Shown here: in pieces, positions 42,980 through 50,800 of the stretch
How positions within the stretch are numbered: position 1 is the first letter of the stretch
Layout of the letters: the number at the start of each line of letters is the position of its first letter
DNA from: Selenomonadaceae bacterium
Lineage (GTDB): Bacteria; Bacillota; Negativicutes; Selenomonadales; Selenomonadaceae
Reading direction: 5' to 3'
Assembly (NCBI GenBank): GCA_017549815.1
Contig: JAFYNH010000001.1
Coordinates: forward strand, 1 to 64,000
DNA: 64,000 nt
The notes under the pieces: model-generated
What the model saw: only the letters and a program-made list of their open reading frames with translations
What the model was told of the DNA's origin: nothing
Database searches by the model: none
Translations under genes and position numbers: made by a program

Positions 42980-43070
42980 CAAAACTTGAAACCAGACGTA
43001 TAAAAAACGGAGATAAAAATTTCCCCGATAAAAAGTTTTGTCACCCAGAAAATTTTTGGGTGATTTTTTT
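42966..43070 (+). ncRNA. Candidate structured RNA or attenuator ending in a terminator
   Basis: On the plus strand AAAACTT (42981-42987) can pair either with AAGTTTT upstream (42966-42972) or with AAGTTTTGT downstream (about 43033-43041), two exclusive foldings. A hairpin near GGAGAT-AAAA-ATTTCC lies between. CACCCA (43042-43047) and TGGGTG (43057-43062) followed by seven T then form a clear rho-independent terminator with no plus-strand gene before it. A small RNA or leader is possible; I recognise no known family. Confidence 0.4.
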
Positions 43071-43089
43071 ATTTATGCCCGAAAAACCT

Positions 43090-43119
43090 TTGTCAAAACT
43101 GAAATAAACATGATATAAT
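43090..43119 (+). promoter_or_regulatory. Strong plus-strand promoter
   Basis: TTGTCA (43090-43095), 18-base spacer, TATAAT (43114-43119) with extended TG. It reads toward a 32-codon frame and the TnpB element. Confidence 0.8.
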
Positions 43120-43144
43120 CAGCGTAAAAAGGGGGCGATAAATT

Positions 43145-43243
43145 TTGTTGGAGATTCTGAAGAAAACTTTTGACAAAATTGACGGACTGATTGTATTGGC
43201 GGCGATTATTTTGTTTACCAAAGATGCGCCACGAAAGATATGA
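43145..43243 (+). pseudogene. Small hydrophobic frame, probably the 5' remnant of a gene cut by the TnpB element
   Basis: TTG-started frame of 32 codons (LEILKKTFDKIDGLIVLAA, then IILFTK) behind a G-rich site and the strong promoter at 43090. The sequence has an amphipathic start and a membrane segment but ends abruptly where the element's left-end hairpin begins. I infer a truncated small membrane-protein gene; it could also be a real short peptide. No matching 3' part was found after the element. Confidence 0.35.
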
Positions 43244-43296
43244 AGTGCGCAATACTTGCATTTCTGATATAATCTTCGCCGAAAGGTGGTGATTTG

Positions 43297-44454
43297 ATGA
43301 AACAAACTATAAAATCCCATTTTAAATGCAATCGAGAAGATTTAAATCGACTGTTTGCCTGCAATCGTATTTCGGCTCTTGTCTGGAATAAAATTTTAGA
43401 ATTACAACGAGAAAAACTTCGCTCCAAAGGCGACTTGCAAAGAATGTTGAAAGGTTTGTATCCTATAAATTCACAGAGCGTGCAAGCCGTGACCGATAAA
43501 TATTGTGCCGCTTGTTTGGCTACAAAATCCGCCAGAGATAACGGATTAGCGAATAAATATCCGTGGCGGCACAAGCGCAATTATCCGACGACGTGGAAAG
43601 CGGACGGCTTTAAGCTACTCGGCAACCGTTTAAAATTAAGTTTGGGAATATTTGCGGGTAAGCGACAAAAGCCAATCGAAGTGAAGTTGCCCCCGTCGAC
43701 GCTCAAAACTTTGGAAGGTGTCAAACTTCAACAAGTAAGTTTGGTTTGGGATGGCTGGTTAAAGTTAGCGATAGTAATAGACGACGGCAAGGAAAGTGCT
43801 CCTGCAGTTCAATCCGACGTGACTTGCGGAATAGATTTGGGCGAGATTCATTCGATAGCGGCGTTTGAAAGTGGCGGCAATGCGATAATCATAACAGGGC
43901 GGCTTCTGCGTTCAGTTAAACAATATCAGCAGAAAAAACTAGCCGAATTCGACAAAAAGTTATCGAAGTGCAAGGCGAATTCGCGGCGAACAAAAAAATT
44001 GCGGCGAGCAAAGCGGCGAATGCTCCAAAAAATGAACGCAAGAATCCGAGACCTGAATCACAAGATAACGCGCTCCTTTGTGACGTGGGCAGTTGAAAAC
44101 AAAGTCGCGAAAGTCTACGTTGGCAATCCCGAAGGCGTACAACGTAAAAAGCGACGGCGGGTAGTCAATCAAAAGTTATCGCGTTGGAATTTCGGCAAGC
44201 ATTTGGAATATCTTACATACAAGTTATCGGCAGTGGGAATAGTGCTTGAGAAAATCAGCGAGGCATATTCGACGCAAACTTGTCCTGTATGTGGTCGACG
44301 GCATAAATGCAACAATCGGAATTATCGTTGTTCGTGCGGCTACACGGCTCATCGGGACGTACACGGCGCGAGAAATATTTTGAGTTTAGGCTTAAAGGGC
44401 AGGATAAGTATAACTACGCCGATAAAAGATAGAAAGTATCTACGGACGGCGTGA
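43297..44454 (+). CDS. tnpB: TnpB-family RNA-guided nuclease-like protein
   Basis: A 385-residue protein from ATG 43297 behind AAAGGTGGTGAT. RuvC-I Asp is in GIDLGEIHS (about residue 190), a four-Cys zinc knuckle in CPVCGRRH and YRCSCG, and RuvC-III Asp in HRDVHGARNI. The RuvC-II position, usually an IEDL-type block with catalytic Glu, reads YVGNPEGVQ, with Gly where Glu is expected and a Glu three residues on. It may have a rearranged site or be inactive; both are known among TnpB relatives. It is preceded by an extended -10 (TGATATAAT, 43268-43273). Confidence 0.88.
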   Translation: MKQTIKSHFKCNREDLNRLFACNRISALVWNKILELQREKLRSKGDLQRMLKGLYPINSQSVQAVTDKYCAACLATKSARDNGLANKYPWRHKRNYPTTWKADGFKLLGNRLKLSLGIFAGKRQKPIEVKLPPSTLKTLEGVKLQQVSLVWDGWLKLAIVIDDGKESAPAVQSDVTCGIDLGEIHSIAAFESGGNAIIITGRLLRSVKQYQQKKLAEFDKKLSKCKANSRRTKKLRRAKRRMLQKMNARIRDLNHKITRSFVTWAVENKVAKVYVGNPEGVQRKKRRRVVNQKLSRWNFGKHLEYLTYKLSAVGIVLEKISEAYSTQTCPVCGRRHKCNNRNYRCSCGYTAHRDVHGARNILSLGLKGRISITTPIKDRKYLRTA

Positions 44455-44703
44455 GCCAGAAGTAGTAGAAGCTGAGGCACCAGCCACTGGTTTAGGGACT
44501 AGGGACTAGGAATTAGGGACTAGCTGATTCCTGAATCCTAATTCCTAGACAGCGTTGCTGATTTTGTTAAATATCGAGGCACCAAGTGTTCATTAGACCT
44601 TGCGACGGTTTATTCGTCGAGTCAACGGTATTTGATTTAAAATCAGAAGCCCGCGCCTTTAGGCTTAGGGAGTGTCACGACAACGAGAAGAAAGGATGAT
44701 TCA
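44455..44703 (+). ncRNA. Probable guide-RNA (omega RNA) and right-end region of the TnpB element
   Basis: The 249 bases after tnpB have no coding frame. They contain the 9-base direct repeat GAGGCACCA (near 44474 and 44576), a heptamer tract, and the right-end hairpin. In this family the RNA that guides TnpB overlaps the 3' end of tnpB and the right end, so an RNA gene is expected here. Its borders cannot be set from sequence alone. Confidence 0.45.
44493..44548. repeat. Dyad heptamer tract inside the TnpB element's 3' region
   Basis: TAGGGAC-TAGGGAC-TAGGAAT-TAGGGAC, then complementary units TTCCTGA-ATCCTAA-TTCCTAG. It could fold into a hairpin within the presumed guide-RNA region. Confidence 0.88.
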
Positions 44704-45765
44704 ATGAAGAAAATTTTATTTTACGCATTACTCATTGCGAATTGCGCATTGTTTTTCGTCGGTTGCGGCGGACAGGCTAAGGAGGAACCAAAGCCAGAGC
44801 CTAAACCCGAAGTCGAAACTCAAGCCGAAGTTGCTCCCGCTCCCGCGCAGAACGTCAACGGCGATTTAAAAATTTCCATGCTCGACGTTGGTCAAGGCGA
44901 CGCGATTTTGATTCAAACTAAGAGCCAGACAATCTTAATCGACGCAAGCGATACCGACGAGCGCGACCTCCTTGTCGACGAACTGGAAAGATTTTCCGTC
45001 ACTAAGATTGACAAGTTGATTTTAACGCACCCGCACGCCGACCACATTGGTAGCGCAAAGGCTTTAATCAATCCGAGCAAAAAGGAAATTACCGCGAATC
45101 CTTACCTTGAAAAAATTTCCGTCGATGAAGTTTACGACAACGGCATTGCCTCAACATCTCCGCTTTATAAAAGTTATCTGAAAGCAGTCGACACAAAGGG
45201 CATTGCTCATCACAGTCTGACAGTCGGCGATACTTTGGACTTCGGCGATGGCGTCAAGTTCAATGTGCTTTACCCGACGCCCGAACTCGTCAATGCTGTC
45301 AACAACGGCGGTTGGAAATCCGACCCCAATAACGAATCTGTCGTTGGCAAGCTCACTTACAAAAAATTTTCCATGATTTTCACGGGCGACGCCGAAAAGC
45401 AGGTTGAAAAAGAAATTTTAGCAAATAATAAGACTAAGGATTTAAAATGCGACGTACTTAAGAGCGGACATCACGGAAGTTACACAGCGTCAAGCAAAGA
45501 ATTTGTCGCGGCAGTCAATCCGAGTTGCGTTTTAATTAGCGCAGGACCTGACGAAGAACGCCGCAATACTTACGGGCATCCGCACCTTGAACCGCTTGAA
45601 ATTTATCTTGCGCAGGGCATTGATAAGAAAAATATTCTCTGCACGCGCTGGAACGGCACAATCACAATCACTAGCGACGGACAAAATTTTTCCGTTGTGC
45701 CCGATAAAAAGGAGGATTGGTTAGACAAATGGATAACGCAAAAGAAAAAAGACAAAAAGAAATAA
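44704..45765 (+). CDS. ComEC/Rec2-like metallo-beta-lactamase-fold lipoprotein
   Basis: A 353-residue lipoprotein with lipobox FFVGC near residue 21 and a Pro/Glu-rich linker (about 25-50). The MBL domain has LDVGQGDAILIQT, the metal motif HPHADHIGS, FTGDAEKQVEKE and LKSGHHGSY, the pattern of the ComEC C-terminal domain found as a stand-alone extracytoplasmic protein. It is a likely nuclease or phosphodiesterase outside the membrane. The signal peptide (YALLIANCALF) is encoded by four heptamer repeats. It overlaps the DUF3006 gene, a common partner. Confidence 0.85.
   Translation: MKKILFYALLIANCALFFVGCGGQAKEEPKPEPKPEVETQAEVAPAPAQNVNGDLKISMLDVGQGDAILIQTKSQTILIDASDTDERDLLVDELERFSVTKIDKLILTHPHADHIGSAKALINPSKKEITANPYLEKISVDEVYDNGIASTSPLYKSYLKAVDTKGIAHHSLTVGDTLDFGDGVKFNVLYPTPELVNAVNNGGWKSDPNNESVVGKLTYKKFSMIFTGDAEKQVEKEILANNKTKDLKCDVLKSGHHGSYTASSKEFVAAVNPSCVLISAGPDEERRNTYGHPHLEPLEIYLAQGIDKKNILCTRWNGTITITSDGQNFSVVPDKKEDWLDKWITQKKKDKKK
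44724..44751. repeat. Four heptamers encoding a signal peptide core
   Basis: CGCATTA-CTCATTG-CGAATTG-CGCATTG, exactly 28 bases in a 7-bp period. The same unit class occurs at about 11061-11081 between genes. Confidence 0.85.
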
Positions 45766-45992
45766 CCGTTTACCTTGACAGAATCGAAGAACTTGAAGAC
45801 GGCTCGGAAGTGGCAGTTTTCCTGTTTGAGGAGGAAGAGGACGAGTTTCAAGAATTCACTTTGCCCGCCGATTTGCTCCCCGAAGACGCCGACGAAGGCG
45901 AATACCTCACGATAACAATTTCCCGCGAACAAGATAAAACTCAAGAGGCTCTCGAAGAATCAAAAGAGCTTCTGAGAAATTTGGAGGAATGA
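45729..45992 (+). CDS. DUF3006 domain protein
   Basis: An 87-residue acidic protein. YLDRIEELEDGSEVAVFLF followed by an acidic run and LPADLLPEDADEGEYLTI match DUF3006, a small family usually encoded beside ComEC-like MBL proteins. It overlaps the MBL gene by 37 bases, and its stop overlaps the start region of the amidase gene. ATG 45729 is preferred; the TTG upstream lies too close to the ribosome binding site. Function is unknown. Confidence 0.78.
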   Translation: MDNAKEKRQKEITVYLDRIEELEDGSEVAVFLFEEEEDEFQEFTLPADLLPEDADEGEYLTITISREQDKTQEALEESKELLRNLEE

Positions 45993-45994
45993 TT

Positions 45995-47053
45995 TTGCTA
46001 AAAAGATTTCTAACATGTTTCGTCTTGCTAATTGTCTTAACAATCGCGGGAACGGTTTCCGCCGCTAAGCCCGTCGAACTCACGGGGATAAATGCCATTG
46101 ACTTAGACAACGAAACTTTACGCATTGAAATTTCCTATAACGGCGGGCAACTCGATTTGGATAATATTTTGACGGAAGTAAAGTCGGGGATTCTGCGCGT
46201 CGAACTTGATAACACTTTGCCCGGCAGAGTAAGCCGCATTTCGGGAACCAAAATTGATTCGGGCGCAAAAGATTTCGTCGAAAAAATTATCACCAATAAG
46301 ACGCAGAATAATCATACCAGTATTCAAGTTCATTTAAGGTCGACGATTGGACAAGACGATATAAAAATTTCGCTTGAACCTGCGAGACGCTCCGAAAAAA
46401 AATCCGCCTGTATTATCCTTGACGTTAAAAAATATTTGAATGCCGACGAAGACGAATGGATTTGGAACCGCGAAGGTTATCAAAAAATAATCGTGCTGGA
46501 TCCGGGTCATGGCGGCTCCGACGCGGGGGCAATCGGTCCGACCGGCGTAACAGAAAAATCCGTTTCATTGGCGGTTTCGCTCAAGGCAGAAAAACTTTTG
46601 ACGGATTCGGGTTACAAAGTTATAATGACGAGGACAACAGATATTGACGTTGCCGCGCCGGGAGTTCCCGATGCGACCGAACTTCAAGCTCGCGTCGATA
46701 AGGCTCCGCCTAATGCCGAACTTTTTATCAGTGTTCACTGCAACGCCTTTTCAAACGGTAGCGCAAACGGTATGGAAACTTTCCATGCGCCGACCGCCGT
46801 TCAAGGTGCTCGCCTCGCCAGACTTCTTAACGAAGAACTCGCTAGGCTCGGCGGTCTCAACAATCGCGGCGTCAAGGCGGCAAGATTTTATGTAATGACT
46901 CACTCGCAATGCCCCGCCTCGCTTATCGAGTTGGGCTTCATCACCAACTATCGCGAAGAAAAATTATTGGCAAGTAATGATTATCAGCAGAAACTTGCGC
47001 AGGCAATTACCAATGCCGTCAATCGGTACTTCAATCAAGGAGGATATGATTAA
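45995..47053 (+). CDS. N-acetylmuramoyl-L-alanine amidase (AMIN plus Amidase_3)
   Basis: About 352 residues. The likely start is TTG 45995, 7 bases behind GGAGG; an ATG two codons earlier lies too close to that site. A signal peptide ends near GTVSAA. An AMIN-like beta domain (about 30-155) should target the enzyme to the wall or septum. The catalytic domain has zinc ligands in LDPGHGGSDAG, TEKSVSL and SVHCNAF and the catalytic Glu in LIELGFITN. It cleaves the stem peptide from muramic acid in the periplasm. It is in an operon with DUF3006 before it and a GerMN lipoprotein after it. Confidence 0.92.
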   Translation: MLKRFLTCFVLLIVLTIAGTVSAAKPVELTGINAIDLDNETLRIEISYNGGQLDLDNILTEVKSGILRVELDNTLPGRVSRISGTKIDSGAKDFVEKIITNKTQNNHTSIQVHLRSTIGQDDIKISLEPARRSEKKSACIILDVKKYLNADEDEWIWNREGYQKIIVLDPGHGGSDAGAIGPTGVTEKSVSLAVSLKAEKLLTDSGYKVIMTRTTDIDVAAPGVPDATELQARVDKAPPNAELFISVHCNAFSNGSANGMETFHAPTAVQGARLARLLNEELARLGGLNNRGVKAARFYVMTHSQCPASLIELGFITNYREEKLLASNDYQQKLAQAITNAVNRYFNQGGYD

Positions 47054-47055
47054 TT

Positions 47056-47712
47056 GTGAAGAAAATTTTAGTTCCGGCACTGCTCGCGCTACTTCTGTTT
47101 ACGGCGGGTTGCGAAAAACCTCCCGAAAATAATCCGCCCGCTACGCCTGATAAGCCCGCGCAGATTTCCAAACCCGAAGTTGCTCCCGATAAAAAGCCCG
47201 AACAGACTTCCGAATCTGCGCCGCCAGAAACAATCGACAAACCTAAGCCGCCGATTGAAGGAAAAACGCCGCCGACTGTCAAGGAGCCGCCAAAAGAATC
47301 AATTAATATCAAGGTTTATTATCCTGATGATTCGGGCATGAAACTTGTCGAAGTTGAACGCGAAATTTTCATTGACGATTCTAAGGATAAATATACTGCC
47401 GCCGTCGAGACTCTACTTGAAGAGCCACCCGAAGAAAACTTGACTAAGATTTTCCCGAAGAACGCGGCGATAAAGAGCGTTAAGGTCGAGAAAGACTTGG
47501 CGATTGTTGACTTTGACGGAGCCTTTTTGAAAACTTTCGTGGGCGGTTCGACGGGCGAAGAATTTTTAGTTGGTTCGGTCGTCGATACCTTGACGAATTT
47601 CCCCGAAGTCAAACGTGTTAAATTTTTGGTCGACGGACAAGAGATTGAGACTTTATCTGGACATATGGATTTAAGTATGCCGCTCGAACGTATGAGCGAC
47701 TTAACGAATTAA
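47056..47712 (+). CDS. GerMN-domain lipoprotein
   Basis: A 218-residue protein from GTG 47056. Lipobox LLFTAGC is near residue 19, followed by a Pro/Lys/Glu-rich linker to about residue 85. The single GerMN domain follows: INIKVYYPDDSGMKLVEVE, TAAVETLLEEPPEENL, VDFDGAFLKTF and GSVVDTLTNFPEVKRVKFL. In Firmicutes, GerMN proteins such as GerM often work with wall amidases; here it follows one by 2 bases. It is the last gene before a terminator. Confidence 0.9.
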   Translation: MKKILVPALLALLLFTAGCEKPPENNPPATPDKPAQISKPEVAPDKKPEQTSESAPPETIDKPKPPIEGKTPPTVKEPPKESINIKVYYPDDSGMKLVEVEREIFIDDSKDKYTAAVETLLEEPPEENLTKIFPKNAAIKSVKVEKDLAIVDFDGAFLKTFVGGSTGEEFLVGSVVDTLTNFPEVKRVKFLVDGQEIETLSGHMDLSMPLERMSDLTN

Positions 47713-47728
47713 CTTTCTATGAAAATTA

Positions 47729-47757
47729 ATCCCTGCTAAATTTGGCGGGGATTTTTT
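47729..47757 (+). terminator. Rho-independent terminator of the MBL-DUF3006-amidase-GerMN operon
   Basis: An 8-bp stem (ATCCCTGC with GCGGGGAT, one G-T pair) and 8-base loop, followed by six T, 16 bases behind the GerMN stop. Confidence 0.88.
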
Positions 47758-47783
47758 ATGTCAAAAAGAATTTTCGCAAATGC

Positions 47784-47811
47784 TTGACAATTGGGGGGGC
47801 ATTTATAATAT
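47784..47811 (+). promoter_or_regulatory. Promoter of the giant repeat protein with a 7-G tract in its spacer
   Basis: TTGACA (47784-47789) is followed by seven G (47793-47799) and then TAATAT (47806-47811, 16-base spacer). An overlapping TATAAT (47804-47809) has only a 14-base spacer. Each gain or loss of a G changes the distance between the two boxes, so expression could vary. Confidence 0.68.
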
Positions 47812-47857
47812 AAAAAAGTAGTTTATTTTTTTGGTTCTAAGGAAAGGGGAGGATTCT

Positions 47858-50800
47858 ATGGCAGATTTGCATAATGAAACGAACAATACAGTTCTTTCGG
47901 GTACTGCAGAGGACGATTCGATTTACAACGAAGGTTCTAACGTTACTATTAATTTGCTCGGCGGCGACGACACCGTCAACAACAAAGGCGCAAATGTTTC
48001 AATCAGTGGCGGTGACGGTAACGATGACATTGACAATAGCAATTCCTATGTCTCAATAGAGGCAGGGAACGGCGATGATACCGTCAACAACAGCGGGAAA
48101 TTTTCACGCATCAATCTCGGTAATGGCAAAGATTCTATTTACAACAGTAGCTCTTATGTCTCTATCGATTCAGGCGCAGATAATGATACTGTTAGAAACT
48201 ATGGCGACACGGTAACAATCGGCACTGGCACGGGTAATGACATCATTTACAACAACGCCAGCGAAGTTACAATAAGTAGCGGCGAAGGTATTGATTCGAT
48301 TGACAACCACGGCGAAAAAGTTTCAATCAATGCGGGCGCAGGTGTCGATACTATCAGAAACTATGCTAACTTGGTTACAATCGACGCAGGCGCAGGTAAC
48401 GATGAAATTTCCAACAGCGGCTCTAATGTTCTTTTCCAGTACACAGGCGGCAGTGATTATATCGAGGGCTTTAACTCGACTAGTACATTGCAAGTCTTAT
48501 CTGGCAGTATTAAAGGCGGTTCATTCATCGGCAACGACCTTGTATTAACGATTGGGGAAGATACCGTAACACTCAAAGCTTTGAATAATAACCGCATAAA
48601 TGTCATGGACGCCGCTGGAAACGTTACAGATTTTTCAGTTCCTTTAAAGATTGATGGAACGGCTCAGGGAGAAAATATTAGTAACGAAATTTTTGAGGCA
48701 ACAATTAACGCACTCGGTGGCGATGACACTATCGAAAACAACGCCGCAAATGTTTCAATAAGCGGCGGCGCGAATAACGATTCAATTACAAACTACAACG
48801 GCGATAGAGTCACAATCGACGGCGGCGCAGGTAACGATACTATTAACACGTGGGGCGAAAATACAAACGTCAGTGTAAATGGCGGCACGGGTGACGATTT
48901 CATTCACAACAACGCCTTTAATTCCACACTTGACGCGGGCGACGGCAACGATTCGATTGGCAACTGGGGAGAAAATGCTAATAACGTCAGCATAAACGGT
49001 GGCGCAGGTAATGATAGCATTGACAACAACAGCTCCAAAGTCACAATCGACGGCGGCGCAGGCTTAGATACCATTACCAACGGCGGTGATAATGTCACAA
49101 TAAATGGCGGAGACGGCAATGATTCAATTTTGAATTACGACTCAGCCTCAAGTGTTTCAATCGACGGCGGCAATGGCGACGATTATATTTCTAACAGCGG
49201 CTATAATGTTACAATCAACGCGGGCGACGGCGCGAATACTGTCAACAATAATGCCTCAAGTGTTTCAATCATAAGTGGCGCAGGTAACGATTCTATCTCC
49301 AACAGCGCAAGTTACGTGAAAATCAACAGCGGCGCAGGTAACGATTCTATTTCTAACAGCGGCTCCTATGTTCTTTTCCAGTATACGGGAGGCAATGACG
49401 TTATTGAAGGTTTCAACTCGACAAGTACTTTACAAGTCATGTCGGGCAACATTAAAAGCACTTCATTTAGAGGCAACGACCTCTTATTGACGATTGATCA
49501 AAATACCTTAACTCTTAAAGACATAGGCAATATCGACCATATAGAAGTTATGGATTCTGTCGGTAGCACGCAAACATTTAAAGTCACTCCGCTCACCACG
49601 ATTACGGGAACAGCTCAGGCAGAAAGTATAAAAAATGCTGTCGCTGATGTTACTATTAATGCACTCGCTGGCGATGATACAGTTAATAATAATGGCGCGA
49701 ACTCTTCAATCAATGGCGGCGCAGGTAATGATTCAATCGTTAATTTGTATTCGGGTAAGTATTCCACGATTAACGGCGATACTGGCAAAGATTCGATTTA
49801 TAACAGCGGTGATTACGCTTCAATCAACGCGGGCGCAGGCGACGATAACATTTCAAACTCTGGCGACACAGTGACAATCGACGCAGGAGCGGATAACGAT
49901 TACATTTACAATGGCGGTCATTACGTTTCAATTAACGCGGGCGCAGGTGACGATGAAATTTACAATGACGGCTACAGGGTGACAATCAACGCGGGTACCG
50001 GCAACGATGTCATTAGAAATTACGGCGACAATGTTCTTTTCAAATACACGGGTGGCAATGACATTATTCAAGGCTTTAACTCGTCAAGCACGTTGCAAAT
50101 CATGTCGGGCAGTATCAAAAGCGGTTCACTGAATGCTGACGACATTGTATTAACGATTGGTGAAAATACCGTTACTCTCGAAGGTATGGCTAGAACTAAT
50201 CGTATAAATATTATCAATGCTTCTGGCAGTAAAGAAATTTTCTCTGTTCCTGTAACGATTACAGGAACGGCTGATTCGGAAAATATCAGTAACGAAATCT
50301 ACAGCGCAACGATAGACGCGCTCGGTGGTGATGACACCATTGAAAACTATGCCGCAAAAGTTTCAATAAACGCTGGAGCTGGCGACGATTCCATTAAAAA
50401 CTGGGGCGACAGTGTCACAATCGACGGTAGCGCGGGCAACGATTCAATCTATAATAACAGCTCCAACGTTTCAATCGGAGGCGGCACGGGCGACGATTCT
50501 ATTGACAACGAAGGTTATAATTCCACAATCGACGCTGGCGACGGCGCGGATACAGTTAGGAACTTTGGTTATTGGGATGACGATTATAATTGGCATAGTA
50601 CTGACAAAACGTCGATAAGTGGCGGCGCGGGCAACGATTCCATTGCAAGTAACGGCTCGGAAGTTACAATCGACGGCGGCTTAGGCGACGACTCCATTTA
50701 TAACGACGGCGACAATGTTCTTTTTAAGTACACGGGCGGCAATGACATTATTGAAGGCTTCCGCGCAGATTCTACACTCCAGATTATGTCGAGAAGTATC

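Larger units (their letters stand above)
43235..44685 (+). mobile_element. IS200/IS605-group element carrying only tnpB
   Basis: The left end contains an imperfect palindrome near 43240-43262 (ATGAAGT...ACTTGCAT). The right end contains AGCCCGCGCC-TTTAGGCTTAGGG near 44650-44675 followed by GTGTCAC, the style of subterminal hairpins in this family. No tnpA lies within it, so it is non-autonomous or of IS1341 type. Exact ends are inferred within about 15 bases. A heptamer tract sits in the 3' part, where the guide RNA of such elements is usually encoded. Confidence 0.65.
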
